6,616 nt of DNA, from NCBI GenBank assembly GCA_030606095.1, contig JAUWHC010000155.1, positions 1-6,616 of the forward strand, in the 5' to 3' direction. This stretch comes from Promethearchaeota archaeon. Lineage in GTDB: Archaea; Asgardarchaeota; Lokiarchaeia; Sigyniarchaeales; SOKP01. Positions 1 to 5,779 of this stretch are shown piece after piece. Position 1 is the first letter of the stretch. Each line of letters begins with the position of its first letter. A program made the translations under genes and the position numbers. The notes under the pieces are model-generated. The model worked only from the letters and a program-made list of their open reading frames with translations. It made no database searches and was not told the origin of the DNA.

Positions 1-1
1 A

Positions 2-514
2 GAATGGGGTACCCCTGAACATGATGAAAATACTCTATATGAACTCTTAATCTTAGAAGGGATGCAAGCTGGTTTAAGTTGGAACACCATACTTCAAAAG
101 AGAGATAATTTTAGGAAAGCATTTGATAATTTTGATTATATTAAAATTTCAAAGTATGCTGAGCTTAAAATTGAAGAATTAATGCAAAACAAGGGAATTA
201 TACGAAATCGATTAAAAATTCAATCAGTAATCTCAAACGCAAAATCATTCATCAAAATACAAGAAGAATTTGGTTCTTTTGATAATTATATTTGGGGTTT
301 TGTTAATAATAAGGTAGTTCATAATTCCTGGAAATCATTAGAAGAATTGCCATCCAATACAGAACTTTCTGACAGAATATGTAAAGATTTGAAGAAAAGA
401 GGTTTCAAATTTGTAGGATCGACTATAATTTACTCCTTTTTACAAGCAGTCGGAATTGTAAACGACCATACAACCTATTGTTTTCGGTATAGTGAATTAA
501 CAAATAAAGCTTAA
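2..514 (+). CDS. tag: DNA-3-methyladenine glycosylase I (Tag), 5'-truncated by window edge
   Basis: Base-excision repair enzyme that removes 3-methyladenine from alkylated DNA, acting in the cytoplasm/nucleoid. The frame is open from base 2 (EWGTPEHDE...), so the ATG at 62 is internal and not the start; the true start lies left of the window. The 170 visible residues align by eye without gaps to E. coli Tag from its Glu20. The LEGMQAGLSW block (visible residues 18-27) carries the equivalents of Glu38 and Trp46, which line the base-binding pocket. GIIRNR and KKRGFKFVGS are family signatures. NDHTTYC (visible residues 154-160) supplies His156 and Cys160, matching zinc ligands His175 and Cys179 of E. 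coli. The other two ligands (Cys4, His17) would lie in the missing N-terminus of about 19 residues. No change suggests inactivation. It converges with the next gene, and the stop codons overlap. Tag is mainly a bacterial family, so transfer into the archaeal lineage is plausible but inferred. Confidence 0.95.
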   Translation, partial: EWGTPEHDENTLYELLILEGMQAGLSWNTILQKRDNFRKAFDNFDYIKISKYAELKIEELMQNKGIIRNRLKIQSVISNAKSFIKIQEEFGSFDNYIWGFVNNKVVHNSWKSLEELPSNTELSDRICKDLKKRGFKFVGSTIIYSFLQAVGIVNDHTTYCFRYSELTNKA

Positions 515-1818
515 TTTATAATTAAATTCTCTAAACCTATTTCTTTTTCAGCGTATTCCTTTAAACCATGCCATTGAGCCTTAGTCGTACCAAAATATTT
601 AAATAACGCGATTCCTAGACCAAAATCAAAACCCCTCATTTGTTTTAACATTTCATCAGTATTGCACTCAACGGAATTCGTGATCGCTAATATCGGACTA
701 TTGAATTCGTGAATTCTCTTTTTCATATTTCTTATAAAGTACCAATAAAAAAGGCTACCCACCTTGCCCCAATACCATCCATCGTCTCGTGTTCCCATTA
801 AATAAGGGTATTCCATTGGAGATGCCACGTCCAAAATTGAAGATAATTTTGCCCAATCTTGACCTAATCTTTTTTGCGTAAACATTTTCTTAGGACCAGG
901 AAGGCAAAACCATCCCGAGATACAGTTGATATTAACGCTTTTTATTGCGTTCTGGAGCTTTTGTGCGTATTCCGCAATTGTGTCTGATTTAAACCCATGC
1001 CATTCATGACTTGTTAATAATTTGGCTTTAGGTCCATAATTAGTTCTAAATTTTTCTACACACCGATGGCAAGCGCATAACTCCATGAAAGCTCCATCGT
1101 ATCTAATGTAATCGGCAAAGAACCCTTTTATAGGATATCTTTTTACGACTTCTTTTGTAAGCTCTAATAAATAATTAACATGCTCGCTATTAGGACACAT
1201 AAAACTTGTAGATGGTATATAACCTTTTCCTCTTGCCCCCCTTGCCTTCCCTTGCTTTTTATCTATGTTTTCTGTTAGAAAGGGAACTTTTGCTTTATAA
1301 TCTTTAAATGAAACTTTCTCAGGTAGTTCTACTCTCATTTCTCCCTCGTCGTGTGTTGAAATATCGCCCTTTCTATATTTTATACCATGCTTTTTTCCAT
1401 TTTTTCCATGAACGCTAACTCGTTCAGGATGTAAATTCCCTTGGTACGCGTCGTTCATACTTGTAAAAGAAACCATTATTTTTATATTTCTATCCTTTCC
1501 AGCATCGCAAAATTCCCCCAATATATCTCTTCCAGTAGGATTCCATCCAACATCAGTATCCCACACGCATGCTCCATCAGTATCTTTAATAACAAGCCCA
1601 AAAACATTGAAGTGGCACTCATCTAATTTATTCATAACTTCAATAATATTTAGTTTTTTTTCGGCAAATTCATAGTCTAACTTCCTAAAACCTTCGGCTC
1701 CTCTAACTGGCATTAATCCCATAGCATATATTCGTTTTACGCCGAATGCTGATGTTACGGTTTTAAACTTCTTAAAGTCAAACTCAACATATTCTGACCA
1801 ATCTAATTTTCTTTTCAT
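511..1818 (-). CDS. Putative TIM-barrel glycoside hydrolase-like protein (GHL6/GH42-like)
   Basis: A 435-residue protein with the look of the hypothetical glycoside hydrolase (GHL) TIM-barrel families. An N-terminal strand/helix unit leads to VWDTDVGWNPTGRDILGEF (about 85-103), followed by the strand IKIMVSFTSM (112-121). The segment GFFADYIRYDG (232-242) resembles the barrel strand that carries a conserved Asp (Asp236) in these families. It is followed directly by CACHRCVEKF (248-257), a CxCxxC motif typical of GHL6/GH42-like proteins that could bind metal. A later strand, SPMEYPY (333-339), matches the SPMxYP-type segment of related families, with Glu336 a possible catalytic acid. A basic, Gly/Lys-rich stretch (about 138-200) probably forms a long loop or insertion. 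No signal peptide or membrane segment is visible, so it is probably intracellular. The start is ATG at 1818 with a weak GAG motif 5 bases upstream. The family assignment is by motif; substrate and activity are unknown. A barrel protein that is not a hydrolase is possible. Confidence 0.72.
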   Translation of the reverse strand: MKRKLDWSEYVEFDFKKFKTVTSAFGVKRIYAMGLMPVRGAEGFRKLDYEFAEKKLNIIEVMNKLDECHFNVFGLVIKDTDGACVWDTDVGWNPTGRDILGEFCDAGKDRNIKIMVSFTSMNDAYQGNLHPERVSVHGKNGKKHGIKYRKGDISTHDEGEMRVELPEKVSFKDYKAKVPFLTENIDKKQGKARGARGKGYIPSTSFMCPNSEHVNYLLELTKEVVKRYPIKGFFADYIRYDGAFMELCACHRCVEKFRTNYGPKAKLLTSHEWHGFKSDTIAEYAQKLQNAIKSVNINCISGWFCLPGPKKMFTQKRLGQDWAKLSSILDVASPMEYPYLMGTRDDGWYWGKVGSLFYWYFIRNMKKRIHEFNSPILAITNSVECNTDEMLKQMRGFDFGLGIALFKYFGTTKAQWHGLKEYAEKEIGLENLIIN

Positions 1819-1945
1819 GTCTTCTCAATACACTCAACTTTTACTTTAATAAATTTAACTTAAATTTCCAAATTAGATAGTTTTTTAACATTGTTCTTTT
1901 AATAAATTTTTTAGACTATTTGATATTTTAATAACTGATACATTT

Positions 1946-1960
1946 AAAGATTTATATATG
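1946..1960 (+). promoter_or_regulatory. Candidate BRE/TATA box for the GTPase gene
   Basis: AAAGATTTATATATG has the form of an archaeal promoter: a purine-rich BRE (AAAGA) directly followed by TTTATATA. Transcription would then start near 1980, giving a leader of about 80 bases that includes the Shine-Dalgarno site at 2041. The surrounding DNA is so AT-rich that a chance match is possible. A second box-like stretch around 2006-2020 would give a shorter leader. Confidence 0.35.
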
Positions 1961-2040
1961 TAAATACGATTATTTATTATAGAAATCGAATTAAAATATT
2001 TGTATAAAGACTTAAAAATTTAAGATTTGAATTTATGCTT

Positions 2041-2046
2041 GGGAGG
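2041..2046 (+). promoter_or_regulatory. Shine-Dalgarno site of the GTPase gene
   Basis: GGGAGG lies 14 bases before the ATG at 2061, longer than the usual 5-10. No other in-frame start sits closer to it, and the protein must begin at about this ATG because the beta-1 strand and P-loop follow within 20 residues. The site therefore supports the start, with unusual spacing. Confidence 0.5.
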
Positions 2047-2060
2047 AATACGGAATAAAA

Positions 2061-2591
2061 ATGTACGACGCTACATTTAAAATCATCATTTTTGGTGACG
2101 CGGGATGCGGCAAAACGACTCTAACTCAAAGATTTTTGACTAATTTGTTTGTTTCTGATTCAAAAATGACCATTGGAGTAGATTTTGAGGTTAAGAGCCT
2201 AGAAGTTGACAAGGAGAAAGTAAAATTACAGATATGGGATTTTGGTGGAGAGGAGAGGTTTAGGTTTTTACTTCCTACATATGTTAGAGGCGCTCGGGGA
2301 GGGCTATTCTTATATGACATAACAAATTATTCTTCCATCGCTCACATAGACGATTGGCTTAGCGTTATTAGGAAAGAGATTCGAGCCGAGGATGTATTTC
2401 CCATTATTGTAGTAGGCGGTAAAGCAGATTTAGCAGAGAATAGGGAAGTTTCAGCAGAAGAAGGAATAAAAATTGCGAAATCGAGAAATGTCGACGGTTT
2501 TATTGAAACTAGTTCTAAAACGGGAGAAAATGTAGAGAAAACGTTTGAGGCATTAACAAGTGTAATGCTTAATAGTACTAGAAGATACTAG
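2061..2591 (+). CDS. Ras/Rab-like small GTPase with divergent G3/G4 motifs
   Basis: A 176-residue small GTPase, about the length of a Ras G domain and nothing more. The P-loop (G1) GDAGCGKTT spans 12-20, with Lys18 and Thr19 for phosphate and magnesium. The switch I threonine is probably Thr37 in MTIGVDF. G3 is WDFGGEERF (59-67): the DxxG core is intact (Asp60, Gly63), but Glu64 replaces the catalytic glutamine (Gln61 of Ras), and the GG pair recalls Arf-type proteins. G4 reads GGKAD (119-123) rather than NKxD, so the guanine-contacting Asn is replaced by Gly120 while Lys121 and Asp123 remain. G5 is ETSSKTG (149-155). The tail ends RRY with no cysteine for prenylation and no myristoylation-type N-terminus, so stable membrane anchoring is not apparent. 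Such GTPases are greatly expanded in Asgard archaea. Partner and process are unknown. It is transcribed alone, divergent from the upstream gene and convergent with the downstream one. Confidence 0.93.
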   Translation: MYDATFKIIIFGDAGCGKTTLTQRFLTNLFVSDSKMTIGVDFEVKSLEVDKEKVKLQIWDFGGEERFRFLLPTYVRGARGGLFLYDITNYSSIAHIDDWLSVIRKEIRAEDVFPIIVVGGKADLAENREVSAEEGIKIAKSRNVDGFIETSSKTGENVEKTFEALTSVMLNSTRRY

Positions 2592-2606
2592 TTAAAATAA
2601 AATTCG

Positions 2607-2638
2607 TTTTTAAAGAATACCTTAAATCTTTTAAAAAA
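2607..2638. terminator. Candidate bidirectional terminator between convergent genes
   Basis: TTTTTAAAGA (2607-2616) and TCTTTTAAAAAA (2627-2638) form an imperfect inverted repeat around a 10-base loop. It gives a T5 run on the + strand 16 bases after the GTPase stop, and a T6 run on the - strand about 40 bases after the stop of the winged-helix gene. T-runs alone terminate archaeal transcription, so one element could serve both genes. The stem is almost all A-T and may be fortuitous. Confidence 0.4.
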
Positions 2639-2677
2639 GTATAGTTTGATTACTACTATTTATTGAGAAGAATTTGG

Positions 2678-3541
2678 TTATTTATTATTTACAGGAACCT
2701 TTTCAAGTATTCGTGTGTTAATTCTCCTATTTAAAACCATAGTTTGATATTCCATATCCTTTTTGTATTGGTTCGCAAAACTTAGAAGTTGTTCAATCAT
2801 TTCGATTTCTTTTTTTTCATCTTTGAAATAGTATCCTCCAAAATTTGGGATTTCCGCGTACTTTTTATTCAAACTTTCTCGTAATTCACTAGGTAATACA
2901 TCAGTTCTATCCTTTATTGCCGAATTTAAGGCTTCTAATAGTTCGATATATCTTTCTTGTTTACTAAACTGACATAAAATACATTTTGAGCTTCTATTTT
3001 TAAGTATATATAAAATAATTATTCCTGTTAAATACCTAAATGTATCGACTAACTCGTCGTAATTTCCTTTTTTCATGTGTTTTTTAACTATTATTTCCGC
3101 AATTGAGTACAAACTCGAAAAATAAATCGCTCTAGAAAAGTATGCGGGATCAATACAAAACAATCTAGTAAACCAAAATGCGCTAACTTCTGTAGGTGGA
3201 TCTTCAAAAAATATATAGTAAACTAACCTTCCATCTCTTTCTTTATATAATGTAGATTCTTTTTTCAACATATTTAAATAAGTTGATATAGTGGAGCGCG
3301 CGATTTCTTTAAAGAATTTTTTATATTCTATTTCGACATCTCTCGTAGTTACCTTTTTTTTTCCCTCGATATAGAATTTTAGTATTATACCCAATATTCG
3401 ATTCTCGTGAAGTCGTCCAGTCTTAACCTGCTGCTCTTCATTTTCGTCTTCTCTAATGTTATAAATATCAATTAGTTCAGGAGCGATTTCGTGAATAACT
3501 TTTTCCAAAATATAAATATTTAATTCAGTAATTTCTAACAA
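2678..3541 (-). CDS. Unknown protein with N-terminal winged-helix domain
   Basis: I do not recognise a named family for this 287-residue protein. Residues about 45-113 read as a winged helix: a first helix (HENRILGIILKFYIEG), a second after TTRDVEIEYKKFF, a likely recognition helix RSTISTYLNMLKK (82-94), then a wing of basic and aromatic strands (LYKERDGRLVYYIFFEDP). This suggests DNA binding, probably as a regulator. Residues about 118-287 are mostly helical, with aromatic/hydrophobic patches (AFWFTRLF; the hydrophobic helix TGIIILYIL, 172-180, too short and charged around to be a clear membrane span). A single CxxC pair (Cys187, Cys190) follows. The C-terminal part could sense a ligand or mediate dimerisation, which is inference. 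The first codon is TTG at 3541, with an in-frame TGA only two codons upstream, so no upstream ATG is possible. No internal Met occurs before residue 91, beyond the first helix. TTG at residue 12 is the other plausible start. Confidence 0.75.
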   Translation of the reverse strand: MLEITELNIYILEKVIHEIAPELIDIYNIREDENEEQQVKTGRLHENRILGIILKFYIEGKKKVTTRDVEIEYKKFFKEIARSTISTYLNMLKKESTLYKERDGRLVYYIFFEDPPTEVSAFWFTRLFCIDPAYFSRAIYFSSLYSIAEIIVKKHMKKGNYDELVDTFRYLTGIIILYILKNRSSKCILCQFSKQERYIELLEALNSAIKDRTDVLPSELRESLNKKYAEIPNFGGYYFKDEKKEIEMIEQLLSFANQYKKDMEYQTMVLNRRINTRILEKVPVNNK

Positions 3542-3542
3542 T

Positions 3543-3546
3543 CCTC
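3543..3546 (-). promoter_or_regulatory. Shine-Dalgarno-like site at the start of the winged-helix gene
   Basis: Read on the minus strand, TGAGGATTG places GAGG only one base before the TTG at 3541-3539, too close for normal initiation there. Normal spacing would point to ATT at codon 4 (10 bases), a very rare start. The TTG at codon 12 would be about 34 bases away. The site shows that translation begins hereabouts but does not settle the codon. Confidence 0.35.
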
Positions 3547-3700
3547 AAAATTGATATTTATATTTTAATAAAAAAAATGTATACTTTTATTAATTGACTT
3601 TCTAATTAAATAGAAGATTTAATTTATTTAACGTAAGTATATTAAAAATACAATAAATAAATAGAAATAATTAATCCTTTAAAATTTAAAAAAGAAAATT

Positions 3701-3710
3701 AAAAAAAAAA
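3701..3710 (-). terminator. Poly-T terminator after the acyl-CoA synthetase gene
   Basis: Ten consecutive A on the + strand give T10 on the minus strand, about 35 bases after the stop codon of the synthetase gene at 3745. A further T6 (3688-3693) follows. T-tracts of this kind are the standard intrinsic terminator in archaea. This suggests the synthetase gene and the winged-helix gene downstream of it are separate transcription units. The rest of the 203-bp gap (3542-3744) is AT-rich with no visible gene and should hold the winged-helix gene promoter. Confidence 0.55.
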
Positions 3711-3744
3711 TAAAGCTTGATGCTATTAATGCTTTTATTAAGGT

Positions 3745-5577
3745 TTATTCCCCTTGTTTTTCTTTCCAGATAGGATCGTTGATTTGCAGTATCCTTCGTT
3801 GAACTTTACCAAGAACATTTTTAGGAACTTCTTGTATAAACTCGATCATCCGTGGACACTTCCATTTCGTCATGTTTTCTTGAGTCCAAGCTATTAATTC
3901 CTCTTCAGTGATCTTCCCAACATATTCGGGTTTTAATTCAACCCAAGCTTTTGTTATTTCGCCAACTTTCCCCTCAGGGTCCGGTAGACCAGAAACAGCA
4001 GCCTCTGATACGGCTTCATGCCTCATTAACATCGATTCAACTTCTTTTGGGAAAACAGAATGTCCTGCTACTTTAATTAATTGTTTTTTACGATCTTTGA
4101 TTTCAACTGTGCCATCATCGTTCATAAAACCGATGTCGCCAGTTAACAACCACAGTTTGCCATCGTATTTTTTAATAGTATCATTTGTTTCCTCCTTTTG
4201 ATTCAAGTATTCATACATTACTTGAGGACCATTAACACAAATCTCTCCAGTAAATTCTTCACCAAAACTCTTATCATCTGGATTCCCTAAACAAATTGGA
4301 CCTGCGCTAAAATCATCAGTTGGCCAAATTCCCCATTTAGTACCTGGAAATGGCATTCCTATGGTCCCAAGAGGACTTTCACCAAACAAACTTCCTGCAC
4401 TCACGACTGGAGTTGCTTCAGAGAGCCCATATCCTTCAACTATCCGTCCTCCTGTATTCTTCTCGAATGCATCTCTAACGGGTGCATGAAGCGGGCCTGC
4501 TCCAGAAACACTAAGTTTGAGTTTTCCCATCAAATTTGGAAACTTTTCGAGGTGTGGAAAATCAGCAATCCTTTTAAAAAGAATTTCTGCCCCAGCATAT
4601 AATAAACCTTCAGGAGCATCTACTTCTTCAATATGTTCTAAGAGTTCTTCTGTTGGAGGTGGTGATGGGAATAGGAAAATCCAACCTCCTAATGCAACTG
4701 TAGCGTGCATGACTACAGTATGACCAAAGCTGTGGAAAAATGGGAGTACTCCTAGGTTTCCTAAGCCTGGATTTTCTCCACCAAACCAAGTTTTACATTG
4801 CAAAGCATTTGATACTACATTGAAATGAGTTAATACAGCTGCTTTAGGTAAACCCGTGGTTCCACCAGTCATGATATAGGTAGCAGGATGTGTTTTTGCA
4901 TCAATATCTACTTTTGGAACATTTGGTTCTGTGTCCAATAAAGTCATGAACTCATGTGCATCGGGTACATCTACTTTTCCTTTAGGAATCATTCCTAATA
5001 GTTTACCTAAGGTTCTCTTAAATCCTAAGCCATGAGCTAAATCAGAGAGGTTGGTAGAAATGTATATTTCAACATTAGTTTTTTCTAAAATACCTCCTAT
5101 GTATGGTAGATTAAATTTAATGCGACTTTTACTTTTTTCATCGAACATAGCATCGTATGTAATCAAAACTTTCGCATTCGTCAAGTTTAATTGATGTAAA
5201 ATTTCCAAAGGTTTATATGTAGGATTTACACCCGTAGCAATAGCTCCAATTTTCATTGCTGCGAAATAAGCAACAATATATTGAATACAATTTCCCATTA
5301 GTAAAGCTACAACATCTCCTTTCTTAACTCCTAGAATATTAAGACCTGTGGCAAATCGATCAACATAACCTTGAAATTCCTCGTAAGTTACCACCGTATC
5401 TAAAAACCATATGAATTTATCACTAGCATATTTTCTCGCTTGCTTATCGAAAAATTCAGTTATCGTTATCTCTGGAAAATCAACATTGTTTGGAACCCCT
5501 TCTGGCCACCATTTCTGAAACCAGCGTTTTTTTTCATTTACTTGATATTTATCTTCTTTTATTATTGGTATTTTTAT
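3745..5577 (-). CDS. AMP-forming acyl-CoA synthetase (long-chain fatty acid-CoA ligase-like), start codon uncertain
   Basis: Adenylate-forming enzyme that activates a carboxylic acid with ATP to an acyl-AMP and transfers it to CoA; probably cytoplasmic. Numbered from 5577 (610 residues, normal family length): the ATP-phosphate loop TGGTTGLPKA is at 237-246 (the usual final Gly is Ala), FFHSFG at 280-285, YGLSEATP at 383-390, TGD at 479-481, hinge DRKKQLIK at 495-502, and PKNVLGKVQRR at 585-595 with catalytic Lys591. All core residues are present, so it should be active. The acid substrate cannot be read; fatty acids are the likeliest. The first standard start codon in frame is GTG at 5394-5392. 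However, 61 codons upstream of it stay open and encode typical family sequence (RWFQKWWPEGVP, then EITITEFFDKQARKY), so the protein must begin near 5577, where only ATA codons are available before a TGA at 5580-5578. It lies downstream of a paralogue in the same orientation. Confidence 0.9.
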   Translation of the reverse strand: MKIPIIKEDKYQVNEKKRWFQKWWPEGVPNNVDFPEITITEFFDKQARKYASDKFIWFLDTVVTYEEFQGYVDRFATGLNILGVKKGDVVALLMGNCIQYIVAYFAAMKIGAIATGVNPTYKPLEILHQLNLTNAKVLITYDAMFDEKSKSRIKFNLPYIGGILEKTNVEIYISTNLSDLAHGLGFKRTLGKLLGMIPKGKVDVPDAHEFMTLLDTEPNVPKVDIDAKTHPATYIMTGGTTGLPKAAVLTHFNVVSNALQCKTWFGGENPGLGNLGVLPFFHSFGHTVVMHATVALGGWIFLFPSPPPTEELLEHIEEVDAPEGLLYAGAEILFKRIADFPHLEKFPNLMGKLKLSVSGAGPLHAPVRDAFEKNTGGRIVEGYGLSEATPVVSAGSLFGESPLGTIGMPFPGTKWGIWPTDDFSAGPICLGNPDDKSFGEEFTGEICVNGPQVMYEYLNQKEETNDTIKKYDGKLWLLTGDIGFMNDDGTVEIKDRKKQLIKVAGHSVFPKEVESMLMRHEAVSEAAVSGLPDPEGKVGEITKAWVELKPEYVGKITEEELIAWTQENMTKWKCPRMIEFIQEVPKNVLGKVQRRILQINDPIWKEKQGE

Positions 5578-5749
5578 TCACACTCTTTTTTATGTAAAAT
5601 TTTAATAGTCTAAATGTAACATATTATTTTAGTTATTCCAGATAAAAAAAATTATCTATCAAAAAAAGATACTAATTAAATTAAAATTGAAAAAGAAGAC
5701 ATCTATGAGTAGAGCTAATTTAAAATAAAGACACCGCAACAAATTAAAA

Positions 5750-5773
5750 TAAGTTTTTATTTAAAAAAACTTA
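5750..5773 (-). terminator. Hairpin/T-tract terminator after the second acyl-CoA synthetase gene
   Basis: TAAGTTTTT (5750-5758) and AAAAACTTA (5765-5773) are a perfect 9-bp inverted repeat around a 6-base loop. On the minus strand the element starts about 7 bases after the stop codon at 5782-5780 and contains a T7 run. This makes a terminator likely, so the two tandem synthetase genes may be transcribed separately. The remaining gap to 5578 is AT-rich and should contain the promoter of the left-hand synthetase gene; no small gene is visible in it. Confidence 0.45.
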
Positions 5774-5779
5774 AGAAAT

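Larger units (their letters stand above)
1819..2060. promoter_or_regulatory. AT-rich divergent intergenic region
   Basis: This 242-bp region lies between the starts of the glycoside hydrolase-like gene (leftward) and the GTPase gene (rightward), so it must hold both promoters. It is extremely AT-rich. It contains two copies of TTTAATAAATTT (1845-1856 and 1898-1909) and, nearer the GTPase, a TATA-like box. No RNA gene and no convincing small protein gene is visible. Confidence 0.6.

Noticed and set aside
1441..1626. 61-residue + strand ORF inside the hydrolase-like gene
   Set aside because: It is antisense to a well-supported coding region, of low complexity, and shows no domain.
2035..2058. 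Seven-codon upstream ORF (MLGRNTE, stop) just before the GTPase start
   Set aside because: It has no ribosome binding site of its own and overlaps the Shine-Dalgarno site of the GTPase; a chance ATG in AT-rich DNA explains it.
2126..2320. 64-residue minus-strand ORF opposite the GTPase P-loop and switch region
   Set aside because: It is fully antisense to the GTPase gene and has no recognisable features.
2061..3541. GTPase plus winged-helix protein as a signalling cassette
   Set aside because: The genes are convergent with a terminator-like repeat between them; nothing in the sequence links their function.
3542..3744. Possible small RNA or gene in the AT-rich gap
   Set aside because: Only poly-A/T tracts and short stop-rich frames are visible; no GC-rich structured segment stands out as RNA genes usually do in such a background.
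3908..4201. 97-residue + strand ORF within the acyl-CoA synthetase gene
   Set aside because: It is a shadow of the conserved minus-strand gene. A similar shadow appears at 6039-6230 in the paralogue because the DNA is duplicated, not because the ORF is real.
5578..5580. TGA between GTG and the conserved N-terminus as a recoded (selenocysteine) codon
   Set aside because: It would put selenocysteine at position 2 with no functional reason and no recognisable SECIS-like structure; a lost or non-standard start is simpler.
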